A stretch of 5,735 nucleotides of DNA from Candidatus Woesearchaeota archaeon (GCA_013331575.1 DUGD01000010.1:2039-7773), one strand, 5' to 3'. Numbered from the stretch's first letter, positions 1-5,611 are shown. Notes: a model not told the origin generated them from the letters alone. Numbers and translations are program-made.

Positions 1-513
1 GTCATCAGCGATTTCGCCCGCATAACGCTCATCAGTTTCGCGCTCATGGTCGCGTTCCTGCTCGTCCACTACCGGTTCGATATCAAGAAGACCATCTACA
101 GCATGGTCATCATGATGCTCTCGCTCATCTGGGCGCTCGGCGTCACAGGATATGCGGGGATAGAGCTCAACGTCGTCACGATGGTGGCCGCCGCGATGAT
201 CATGGCGCTCGGCAGCTCGTACGGCATCAACAGCGTCTACCACTTCTACGATGATTTCCTGGTGCAATACCCGCGCAAGGAGGCGATAGCGAAATTCCAG
301 GAATTCCTCATAGTGGGGCTTTCCGGCAGCGCGCTCGCCGAGATAGCGGGATTCATGGCGCTCCTGTTCGGCATCATGCCAAGCATGCGCAGCCTAGGGA
401 TCATACTCGCCATCGGCATATTCTTCGCGCTCTTCGTAAGCGTAGTGATACTGCCGGCGTTCTTCGTGCTCCTGGAGAAAGACGCGCCATCTAGCGACGG
501 AGCGAAGAGATAA
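1..513 (+). CDS. RND/MMPL-superfamily membrane transporter, C-terminal fragment
   Basis: The reading frame is open from the first base and ends at TAA 511-513, so the gene begins left of the window and about 170 C-terminal residues are seen. They form about four to five strongly hydrophobic membrane segments. The stretch around nt 205-260 (ALGSSYGIN, then VYHFYDD) matches the signature of the second transmembrane half of RND/MMPL exporters, usually written GxDYxxH followed by RYxEE. The last segments (GIMPSMRSLGIILAIGIFFA, then VVILPAFFVLLE) are the typical closing helices of this family. Such proteins export lipids or other hydrophobic compounds using the ion gradient; the substrate cannot be read here. 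The usual Asp before Tyr is Ser, as I recall from a subgroup of 'predicted RND exporters'. The fragment is followed closely by two small membrane-associated genes on the same strand. The superfamily is fairly sure; function is unknown. Confidence 0.85.
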   Translation, partial: VISDFARITLISFALMVAFLLVHYRFDIKKTIYSMVIMMLSLIWALGVTGYAGIELNVVTMVAAAMIMALGSSYGINSVYHFYDDFLVQYPRKEAIAKFQEFLIVGLSGSALAEIAGFMALLFGIMPSMRSLGIILAIGIFFALFVSVVILPAFFVLLEKDAPSSDGAKR

Positions 514-563
514 CGATGATGACGCGGCAAAAAGCAAGATGAAAAAAGCAACGATGAACTAAT

Positions 564-568
564 GGTGA
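564..568 (+). promoter_or_regulatory. Shine-Dalgarno site of the DUF2892 gene
   Basis: GGTGA lies four bases before the ATG at 573 and selects this start over other in-frame Met codons. Confidence 0.6.
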
Positions 569-572
569 AATT

Positions 573-803
573 ATGCAACACATCCATAACGAACAGAAGA
601 GCGATGACAGCAGAGAACAGAATATCCAACGCTACATGCGACGCATCATCGGAACGCTCGTGCTAACATCCGCTGCACTAGCGTATTTCGTCTCGCCATA
701 CTGGCTGCTCCTCACCGCATTCATCGGACTCAACCTGCTCCAATTCAGCTTCACGGATTGGTGCCTGATGCAGAGCATGCTCAAGAGAATGGTGAAGAGG
801 TGA
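573..803 (+). CDS. DUF2892/YgaP-like small membrane protein
   Basis: This is a 76-residue protein. A charged, hydrophilic N-terminus (residues 1-20) is followed by two hydrophobic segments, about 25-41 and 43-58. The run WLLLTAFIGLNLLQ, then FTDWC, is the hallmark of the DUF2892 domain (inner-membrane YgaP-like transmembrane domain, typically GLNLLQxxFTGxCP). It is a plain two-helix hairpin; in bacteria the domain occurs alone or fused to rhodanese, and its molecular role is not settled. GGTGA at 564-568 lies 4 nt before the ATG and fixes the start. The gene sits 59 bp after the RND fragment and 4 bp before the next gene, so all three are probably co-transcribed. The conserved Cys is kept, but the Pro that usually follows it is Leu. 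The family call is firm; the function is open. Confidence 0.8.
   Translation: MQHIHNEQKSDDSREQNIQRYMRRIIGTLVLTSAALAYFVSPYWLLLTAFIGLNLLQFSFTDWCLMQSMLKRMVKR
799..803 (+). promoter_or_regulatory. Shine-Dalgarno overlapping a stop codon
   Basis: GGTGA contains the TGA stop of the DUF2892 gene and lies four bases before the ATG at 808. Ribosomes finishing the first gene are already placed over the second start, which argues for coupled expression. Confidence 0.65.
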
Positions 804-807
804 CTTC

Positions 808-1509
808 ATGAGACGAGGACTGAAGATGACAGGTATCGTAGTGATATCGACGCTAATCATCGTCGCGGTAGCATCAGCCATCTTCATCACTGACAAGAGA
901 TCTACCGAGCGCTTTCTCGACGATTTCAACGTGATGAATGCGCATTACAAACAGGCGCTTTTCCAGACGGGACAAGGGAACCGCGAAGCTGCGCGATCAG
1001 AGTACGCAGCATTCATCAGCGCGTTGAGTGAGTTCCGCGGCACATACGAGATATCGCGTCCACGCAAACTGCAGCAAGACATCGCGTTCAACAGCGATCT
1101 TGGCAAAGCGCACGAACTCGCCGTGCAAGCGAGCGATGATATCGACGATGGAGACCTGGGCGAGGCACACACGACCCTCGAAGGCATCAGACCGATATTC
1201 AACGAACTCCTACGTAGAAACGATCTGTCACTGCTCAGCGTTGCGCTGGTGGATTTCCATGACAGCATGGAACTGGTGATTGAGGCGGGAGATGTAGAGA
1301 ATAGCGAACGCGTCATAGAACACTATACTATTGCAGATACGAAACTCAAAGTTGTAGAGACGGAACTGAACAATGAGGGCGTGCAGGCGATACGCACGCA
1401 ACTCGACACCATGCTTGATCTTGCGACAGAGGGAAAGACCTCAGAATTGCCCAATCAAGCCGCCAAGCTCAAGATGAGCTATGTAACAGTCTATCTCACG
1501 CAAGAGTAA
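808..1509 (+). CDS. membrane-anchored helical protein of unknown function
   Basis: This 233-residue protein has a basic N-terminus (MRRGLK) and one hydrophobic segment (about residues 8-28) that is either an uncleaved signal anchor or a signal peptide; no lipobox Cys is present. The rest (about 33-233) is hydrophilic, rich in Glu, Asp, Leu and Ala, contains no Cys, and reads as a series of amphipathic helices, probably a helical bundle outside the membrane. The block at 101-155 (AHELA, then LEGIRPIFNELLRRND, then DFHDSME) looks like a conserved core resembling cytochrome b562/c'-like four-helix modules, but no haem-binding CxxCH is present, so this is only a shape argument. The start is set by GGTGA at 799-803, which overlaps the stop codon of the preceding gene and suggests translational coupling. 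It could be an accessory partner of the upstream RND transporter. I do not recognise a named family. Confidence 0.75.
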   Translation: MRRGLKMTGIVVISTLIIVAVASAIFITDKRSTERFLDDFNVMNAHYKQALFQTGQGNREAARSEYAAFISALSEFRGTYEISRPRKLQQDIAFNSDLGKAHELAVQASDDIDDGDLGEAHTTLEGIRPIFNELLRRNDLSLLSVALVDFHDSMELVIEAGDVENSERVIEHYTIADTKLKVVETELNNEGVQAIRTQLDTMLDLATEGKTSELPNQAAKLKMSYVTVYLTQE

Positions 1510-1518
1510 CAAGACTAC

Positions 1519-1544
1519 ATAGTAATAGTAATCACCATAGTAAT
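1519..1544. repeat. three ATAGTAAT direct repeats
   Basis: ATAGTAAT occurs at 1519-1526, 1525-1532 (overlapping by two bases) and 1537-1544, in the AT-rich gap before the winged-helix regulator. The copies are unevenly spaced (6 and 12 bp). They could be an operator for the adjacent regulator or only low-complexity sequence; position is the sole argument for function. Confidence 0.4.
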
Positions 1545-1590
1545 CAAGAGACTGTGGGAACGGCAAGACTGGCTAACAAACCATACAAAC

Positions 1591-1600
1591 ACATAAAAAG
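1591..1600 (+). promoter_or_regulatory. possible archaeal TATA box of the regulator gene
   Basis: ACATAAAAAG, preceded by an A/C-rich stretch, lies about 26 bp before the ATG at 1622. That is the distance expected for an archaeal TATA box serving a leaderless or near-leaderless mRNA. A GAGG at 1613-1616 could instead act as a ribosome site on a longer leader, so the exact start of transcription is uncertain. Confidence 0.35.
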
Positions 1601-1621
1601 CTCATAATCAGCGAGGAACCC

Positions 1622-1966
1622 ATGATCGACTTCGCATGCAAACAATTCAACCTGCGCGATATCATAAAATGCAGCCTCGGGCTCACGAAAGCGGATCTCG
1701 CTGTCTTCGAGTATCTGCTCGCGCACCATGCACGCCACCGTACGGAAGAGCTCGCGAAAGAGCTCGATGTCGACGCTAGCACGGTGCAACGCGCCGTCAA
1801 GAAGCTACACCAGAAAGGCCTTGTCAAACGACTCCAGACGAACCTGCAAGGAGGCGGCTACCTTTTCGAGTATCAAGCGAACGACAAGAAAGTGCTCCGG
1901 GCGATAATTCTCAAGACAGTGCAGGACTGGACGGCCCGCGTGGAACAAGAGCTCAACACGTGGTGA
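1622..1966 (+). CDS. archaeal winged-helix transcriptional regulator (TrmB/MarR-like)
   Basis: This 114-residue DNA-binding protein opens with a helix (FNLRDIIKCSLGLTKADLAV, residues 9-28). A winged helix-turn-helix follows: helix 2 TEELAKELDV (41-50), recognition helix DASTVQRAVKKL (51-62), KGLV, and a wing around 71-84 ending in GGGYLFEYQA. The C-terminal helix 89-112 (ending WTARVEQELNTW) probably serves dimerisation. The pattern 'IIKCxLGLxxxDxxVF ... STVQRAxKKLxxKGLV ... GGGYxxxY' is one I associate with small archaeal regulators annotated as TrmB-like or MarR-like. There is no ligand domain, but two Cys (6 and 17) in the N-terminal helix could sense oxidants or metals; that is a guess. 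It lies 112 bp after the membrane-protein operon and ends 39 bp from the convergent zinc-ribbon gene. Targets are unknown; the repeats at 1519-1544 are a candidate site. Confidence 0.85.
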   Translation: MIDFACKQFNLRDIIKCSLGLTKADLAVFEYLLAHHARHRTEELAKELDVDASTVQRAVKKLHQKGLVKRLQTNLQGGGYLFEYQANDKKVLRAIILKTVQDWTARVEQELNTW

Positions 1967-2005
1967 CAAGAGAACAGTCTAGCCATCAGTCTATCTGCAC
2001 CGTCG

Positions 2006-2317
2006 CTACCACAATCCCCATCTCGAGCGCGCGATGATGATGAACACGACGAGTATCGTCGCGAACATGAGCACGAATAGCATCGCGTGCACTTCTTCGC
2101 AATGGAGCAGCGAGAACTTGCGCAGGCGGTCCTGTGCCGCGATGCGCCGCTTGTAATGCGATACCTCGATGAACGACATCTCAAGGAGCTCTGCGGAGTG
2201 TTTATGGCACGATTTGCAATCGCCGCTAACACCATCGAGGTCCAATTTGACGTCCGTGCTCGCACAGAAAGGGCATACCTTGCGGATGCCCGCCTTCTGG
2301 AGCGCTTGCTTCACCAT
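2006..2317 (-). CDS. zinc-ribbon protein with C-terminal membrane segment
   Basis: From the ATG at 2317 this is 103 residues. A treble-Cys zinc-ribbon pattern is seen: VCPFC (Cys 15 and 18), then GDCKSCH (Cys 34 and 37), a CxxC-x15-CxxC spacing typical of small archaeal zinc ribbons. A charged helical stretch (about 46-70) follows, and a single hydrophobic segment (about 79-95) close to the C-terminus ends in RSRWGLW, so the protein is probably tail-anchored with the ribbon in the cytoplasm. The frame is open further upstream to an ATG at 2365 and a TTG at 2386; I prefer 2317 because the text before it (CMCRYGRLKKG) looks less like a folded domain, but no clear ribosome site decides it. It lies downstream of uvrC on the same strand with a 186-bp gap. 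Function and partners are unknown; a nucleic-acid or protein contact through the ribbon is possible. Confidence 0.65.
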   Translation of the reverse strand: MVKQALQKAGIRKVCPFCASTDVKLDLDGVSGDCKSCHKHSAELLEMSFIEVSHYKRRIAAQDRLRKFSLLHCEEVHAMLFVLMFATILVVFIIIARSRWGLW

Positions 2318-2503
2318 GACCGCAGTACAGGGAACGCCCTTTTTCAATCTTCCGTATCTACACATACACAACTGGCACCACAACAAGGCACCAGAGCAAA
2401 CAATGATCGCGAATTCTCATCAGAACAAGTCTATCTCCGCCCGAGAAACAATCCCGTCGATGAGCAATCACCACCATCATACCCATCATCATGGCCGCAG
2501 TCT

Positions 2504-4132
2504 CTACGTAGAAGCCTTCGCTATCTGCCGTTTCGATCGGCGCAGGCGATGGAATGCTATGACAAAACGGTGTATCTCGTCGCGTATACGCTGCAATAGT
2601 AGCGCTGGTGCACTCTTGCGATCGATAACGAGCGGCACCGAGAGACCGGGGACGAAAACCTCCTCTTCACGTTTCGCGAGACCGATGATGGGGACGCTCA
2701 CCCCTATCGCGCGCAGCGCCTCATACGCAGCGGAGAGCTGTCCCTTCCCGCCATCGATAAGGATGAGATCGGGGACATCGTCTTTGTGCTGCGCATAACG
2801 ACGGGTCACCGCTTCGCGCATCGCCGCGAAATCATCGTTCCCCTCCACCGTCCGGATGATGAATCGGCGGTATTTCGATTTCTCCGGCTTGCCATCAGTG
2901 AAACGTACACAGGCGCTCACCAGGTCTTTCCCCTGGAGGTGCGAGTTGTCGAACGCGTCGATACGCCGCGGCAACGATGGCAATCGGAGCGCCTCCTGCA
3001 ACGCGACGAGTGTATGCTCGCGTTCATCGATGCGAGCCGCGATATTGCGTAGCGCCATCTCCAAGAGCGCATGCCGCTGTCCCGATTTCGGCACACTGAT
3101 GGAGATGGCCTTTCCATCGTGCGATCTCGCAAGGAACTCCCCGAGCGCCTCATCTTCGAGCGCATGCTCGAGTATCAGCTCATCAGGGATGGGCCGCTCC
3201 AGATAGTAGGCTTTCAAGAAATCATCGAGGAGTTCCGGTGCTGTCCCGCGCTCGAGCCGATACTCCTCGGTACCAGTCACAAGCCCGCGCTCCACACGCA
3301 ACACAAGGACCATGGTGCCATCGGCAAGCGAACGCGACACTATCACATGTTCATCGAACCCTCTGATGCCGGCGACGATGGGCCGTGCGGCGCTCGCATC
3401 GACCGCACGGATGGCATCACGGAGCCGCCGAGCCTCCTCGAAACGCCGCTGTGCGCTCGCCGCGACCATACCCGTGCGCAGTTCTGCAACGAGCGCCGAT
3501 GATTCGCCGCGGAGGAGCTTGCGGGCCCGTTCGACATTCGCGAGGTACTCCTCTTTCGATATCTTCCCTTCGCACGGACCGCTGCATTGACCGAGATGGT
3601 AATAGAGGCAGACCTGCCGCGGCATCTTGACGCATGCGCGGAGACCGAAGAGCTTTCGGGCCTGTTGTTGGAGCTGCACACGAGCAGTCCCGTCGCGGAA
3701 TGGACCATACAAGTCCTTGCGGTCCTTGACACGCGCCCCGACGGTCCGCACGGTAAGGATGCGGGGGTATGCGTCGGAGGTCAACTGCAGATAGGCGTAC
3801 CGGGTGTTCTCTTTGAGCTCGATGTTGAATGGCGGTTTGTGCTGCCGGATGAGCCGCGCCTCGAGAAGGAGCGCCTCCACCTCATTCGCTGTCGCTATCC
3901 AATCGACGTGACGCGCACGCGAGAGCATCGCGAGGGTTTTCTGGCCTATCGCTCGTTGAAAGTATTGCGATACCCGCTTACGCAAATCCTTCGCCTTTCC
4001 GATATAGAGTATCGTCGCATCAGGATGGTCCGAGTCCTTGTAGATATAGCAACCAGGACTATGCGGTATGCGCCCGAAGTCAGGTTGCCATCGTACAGCA
4101 AGTACCCTGGGCGGCGATGCCATCAATGCCAT
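2504..4132 (-). CDS. uvrC: UvrABC excinuclease subunit C, lacking the C-terminal HhH domain
   Basis: UvrC makes the 3' and 5' incisions around a lesion marked by UvrA and UvrB. Numbering from ATG 4132 (542 residues): the GIY-YIG nuclease domain covers about 20-105, with GCYIY (27-31), LYIGKAKDLRKR (42-53) and NEVEALLLEA (83-92). Four Cys (167, 175, 183, 187) match the iron-sulphur cluster ligands reported for UvrC. The UVR motif that contacts UvrB is at about 216-245. The RNase H-like nuclease domain has FDNSH (Asp395), LILIDGGKGQ (Asp460) and RDEIHRF (His521), so the catalytic triad is intact. The protein stops 21 residues after that His, where family members usually continue about 50-60 residues into a tandem helix-hairpin-helix DNA-binding domain; nothing like it is seen in the DNA beyond the stop. 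The frame is open to 4183, but a TATA box at 4156-4164 puts the transcript start near 4135, so ATG 4132 (or 4123) is the likely start. Confidence 0.95.
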   Translation of the reverse strand: MALMASPPRVLAVRWQPDFGRIPHSPGCYIYKDSDHPDATILYIGKAKDLRKRVSQYFQRAIGQKTLAMLSRARHVDWIATANEVEALLLEARLIRQHKPPFNIELKENTRYAYLQLTSDAYPRILTVRTVGARVKDRKDLYGPFRDGTARVQLQQQARKLFGLRACVKMPRQVCLYYHLGQCSGPCEGKISKEEYLANVERARKLLRGESSALVAELRTGMVAASAQRRFEEARRLRDAIRAVDASAARPIVAGIRGFDEHVIVSRSLADGTMVLVLRVERGLVTGTEEYRLERGTAPELLDDFLKAYYLERPIPDELILEHALEDEALGEFLARSHDGKAISISVPKSGQRHALLEMALRNIAARIDEREHTLVALQEALRLPSLPRRIDAFDNSHLQGKDLVSACVRFTDGKPEKSKYRRFIIRTVEGNDDFAAMREAVTRRYAQHKDDVPDLILIDGGKGQLSAAYEALRAIGVSVPIIGLAKREEEVFVPGLSVPLVIDRKSAPALLLQRIRDEIHRFVIAFHRLRRSKRQIAKAST

Positions 4133-4147
4133 AGGACATGACACTCT

Positions 4148-4164
4148 GCAAAACGTATATAAAA
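4148..4164. promoter_or_regulatory. archaeal BRE/TATA element, possibly bidirectional
   Basis: On the plus strand GCAAAAC (4148-4154) fits the archaeal BRE consensus RNWAAWY and is followed by TATATAAAA (4156-4164); this would start transcription near 4183-4188, just ahead of the structured RNA. Read on the minus strand, the same box is TTTTATATA, close to the archaeal TATA consensus, with a start near 4135, giving an almost leaderless uvrC mRNA. The minus-strand BRE is poor. The box is sequence-supported; which directions are used is inferred. Confidence 0.6.
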
Positions 4165-4206
4165 GCTCTCCAAGATACGACACCTAGACAAATAATCATC
4201 ATAGCG

Positions 4207-4346
4207 CTGCTGCCTTGGAGCATTTCAGGCCAGAGAGGTGCCGAGGATTCGCAACGGCGAATCCTGGCACAGGGAGAACATCTCCCTCGTGCTGAAGGCC
4301 TCACTGGCCGTCAAACTCCGCGACGCGGACAAATGCTCCGCAGCAG
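4207..4346 (+). ncRNA. candidate structured RNA or long doxX leader element
   Basis: The ends pair with each other: CTGCTGC (4207-4213) with GCAGCAG (4340-4346), and after a three-base bulge GGAGCATTT (4217-4225) with AAATGCTCC (4331-4339), 16 Watson-Crick pairs in all. Inside are hairpin A (4238-4242 with 4266-4270, one bulged G, then 4244-4251 with 4258-4265, loop CAACGG), hairpin B immediately after (AGGGAGA 4271-4277 with TCTCCCT 4281-4287, loop ACA) and hairpin D (TCCGC 4317-4321 with GCGGA 4325-4329). GGCCAG (4228-4233) can close the A/B pair against CTGGCC (4304-4309), or 4297-4300 can pair locally with 4306-4309; these two are alternatives, as in a switch. No protein gene covers the segment. 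I checked by eye for 5S rRNA, tRNA, SRP RNA, RNase P and cobalamin riboswitch signatures and found none convincing. The promoter at 4148-4164 suggests plus-strand transcription, but the fold is nearly symmetrical, so the strand is inferred. It may be a free RNA or part of the doxX leader. Confidence 0.6.
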
Positions 4347-4403
4347 GAGTGTGTAGTACACCAAATCACAATAATAAGATGTTAGTAAACCAGTAATAAG
4401 CTA

Positions 4404-4415
4404 CGCGCTAGCGCG
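4404..4415. promoter_or_regulatory. 12-bp perfect palindrome next to the doxX ribosome site
   Basis: CGCGCTAGCGCG is its own reverse complement. Its last G is the first base of the GGGAG (4415-4419) that serves as ribosome-binding site for the ATG at 4427, seven bases on. It may be an operator for a dimeric regulator or an RNA hairpin (4 bp, CTAG loop) affecting ribosome access. A second small inverted repeat, GTGTAGTACAC, lies at 4351-4361. Confidence 0.4.
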
Positions 4416-4426
4416 GGAGTTGTTCC

Positions 4427-4852
4427 ATGGATCAATCACACAACTGCGGGCTCTCATGCCTCGAACAATACAACGGATTCGCACCGCTCGTGCTGCGCAT
4501 CATCCTCGGCATCGTCTTCCTCACGGCCGCATACAACAAGATCTTCGTCTATGGCGCGCAAGGATTCGCAGCGGGGCTTAGCGCATTCATGCCGCTCCCA
4601 CTCTTCTTCGCGTGGCTCGTCATCATCGTAGAGGCGGTCGGGGGGTTGTTCCTCCTGCTAGGCCTCTGGGTACGATGGGTGAGCGTGCCACTCATTGTGA
4701 CGATGATCGTCGCGGTGGGAACGCACATCGCGGGCGAAGGATTCGCAAGCAGTTTCGCCGCGCTCCTCGCGCTCGGCTGCGCGCTCGCACTCTTCATCCT
4801 CGGCGCGGGCAAGTGGAGCCTCGAACGGGCGGCGTTCGGCAAAGAATGCTGA
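4427..4852 (+). CDS. DoxX-family membrane protein
   Basis: This 141-residue protein has a short hydrophilic N-terminus and four membrane helices (about 18-36, 58-78, 84-100, 108-126). The family pattern is clear: LRIILGIVFLTAAYNKIF in helix 1 (Arg24, Gly28, Lys38), Glu69 within helix 2 (VEAVGGLFLLLGLW) and the short hydrophobic third and fourth helices. DoxX-type proteins are linked to thiosulphate:quinone oxidoreductase in some archaea and to redox or thiol-stress membrane complexes in bacteria; most short stand-alone members, like this one, have no proven activity. Three Cys (7, 11 and the C-terminal 141) flank the membrane part. The start is supported by GGGAG at 4415-4419. The gene is preceded by a palindrome and the structured RNA segment and followed by a T-rich tract, so it may be a single-gene transcript with a long leader. 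Family sure, function open. Confidence 0.88.
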   Translation: MDQSHNCGLSCLEQYNGFAPLVLRIILGIVFLTAAYNKIFVYGAQGFAAGLSAFMPLPLFFAWLVIIVEAVGGLFLLLGLWVRWVSVPLIVTMIVAVGTHIAGEGFASSFAALLALGCALALFILGAGKWSLERAAFGKEC

Positions 4853-4872
4853 GACGCGCCAGCAGACACTCA

Positions 4873-4898
4873 TCCTCTTCTTTTCCTTACCATTTTTT
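4873..4898 (+). terminator. T-rich tract after doxX
   Basis: A pyrimidine-rich stretch with several T runs, the last being six T at 4893-4898, begins about 20 bp after the doxX stop. Archaeal RNA polymerase commonly terminates at such tracts without a hairpin. The last run also forms part of the TATA element of the next gene. Confidence 0.35.
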
Positions 4899-4905
4899 AT
4901 AATAT
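4895..4905 (+). promoter_or_regulatory. TATA-like promoter of the 210-residue gene
   Basis: TTTTATAATAT centres near 4900, predicting a start near 4925, about 10 bases before the ATG at 4934, with a GGTGG-type ribosome site (4925-4929) in between. The core TATAAT would also fit a bacterial -10 box, but no -35 TTGACA-like hexamer lies at the proper spacing. Confidence 0.5.
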
Positions 4906-4933
4906 CACCCCTCGTGGATAACTGGGTGGGATC

Positions 4934-5566
4934 ATGAAAGACTTTTCATTAGAAGTACGTTCTACGCTCGCAAGCGGCGTGACGGACAGATTCTTGCGGA
5001 CGTGGAACGCCGATCCAGCGCTCAGACTACGTCTTGACGAGAGACCGGTCGGCATCTCGCGCAAGGCGATGAGCGGCAACGGCAAACACTCGCTCGAAAG
5101 CATCTACGCCGACGCGCTGCACACCAAAAACGACATACCGTTCGCAGGGATCATCGACAAGAAGAACGTCGTGCGTGAGTTCATGCGCGGCGACACCGGA
5201 TGCGCAGGATACTGGGATTGGAGAGCGGGGACTCTCATTTCATCGGCGACGACCCGAGCACGGACGGCCGGAGGACGGATAACACTCGGCCACACCCACC
5301 AGAAAGGATACGGCGCGATATGCTCCGACGCAGTCATCAGCGCGGACGAACTCCTCTTCTCGAAACGGGCCATCATAGAGGAGATACGGATGGAAGGTAC
5401 CTTCACGCGATACTGCGCAGACTACTGCGAACTGCACGCGATGACGAAACACGCACCGATGAGCCAGTACGCATGGATACTCTCACCTGCGGAAGAACAA
5501 ACAGGAGTCTTCGAGATCGGGAATGAGGGAATGATAACCTACCACCCGTGGAAGAGTGTGAAATAG
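4934..5566 (+). CDS. uncharacterised protein with HTH and Cys/His motifs (possible JAB/MPN-like fold)
   Basis: This 210-residue soluble protein has no signal peptide or membrane helix. The N-terminal 60 residues are charged. The centre alternates predicted strands (about 68-85 and 115-121) and leads to LGHTHQKGYG (118-127; His120 and His122), then CSD (130-132) and SADE (136-139). A second cluster follows, YCADYCELH (Cys161, Cys165, His168), then two strands (QYAWILSP 178-185 and GVFEIGNEGMITYHP). Strand-strand-HxH-acidic-helix-strand-strand resembles the JAB/MPN (JAMM) metalloprotease order, but the SxxD spacing after HxH does not match and the upstream catalytic Glu is not evident, so the family call is weak. 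A cupin-like metal site is an alternative. The start is supported by a TATA box at 4895-4905 and a ribosome site at 4925-4929. It is convergent with uvrA, ending 45 bp from it. Confidence 0.75.
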   Translation: MKDFSLEVRSTLASGVTDRFLRTWNADPALRLRLDERPVGISRKAMSGNGKHSLESIYADALHTKNDIPFAGIIDKKNVVREFMRGDTGCAGYWDWRAGTLISSATTRARTAGGRITLGHTHQKGYGAICSDAVISADELLFSKRAIIEEIRMEGTFTRYCADYCELHAMTKHAPMSQYAWILSPAEEQTGVFEIGNEGMITYHPWKSVK

Positions 5567-5611
5567 CGACGAGAGAATGAAATAGTATTCGCGGCACAAT
5601 AGTGCTACTCA

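Noticed and set aside
2169..2798. A plus-strand open frame with a His-rich run (NHHHHTHHHG)
   Set aside because: It runs antisense through both the zinc-ribbon gene and the 3' end of uvrC, is low-complexity, and has no ribosome site or family resemblance.
3587..4141. A 184-codon plus-strand open frame
   Set aside because: It lies wholly antisense to the well-supported N-terminal half of uvrC and has no recognisable domain.
4133..4183. Upstream extension of uvrC by 17 codons
   Set aside because: It reads through the TATA box and its residues do not match the start of known UvrC proteins.
4237..4330. Cobalamin riboswitch, because GGTGCC, AGGGAGAA and TCACTG-like words occur in order
   Set aside because: The words are buried in perfect local hairpins, spacing is wrong, and no B12-box equivalent is found at the 3' end.
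4217..4339. 5S rRNA, suggested by a 123-nt length with a 9-bp closing stem
   Set aside because: The conserved internal words of 5S rRNA (CCGAAC loop and GAAGUUAAGC) are absent.
4207..4346. A miniature transposable element with terminal inverted repeats
   Set aside because: No flanking target duplication is visible and the interior holds several further hairpins, which fits RNA better; a genome-wide copy count would settle it.
4138..4356. A 72-codon plus-strand open frame across the RNA fold
   Set aside because: Composition is not protein-like, there is no ribosome site, and its ATG precedes the predicted transcript start; the base-pairing explains the sequence better.
5594..5605. Small hairpin GCAC-AATA-GTGC between the convergent orphan gene and uvrA as a terminator
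   Set aside because: Only four base pairs and no T-run follows on either strand.
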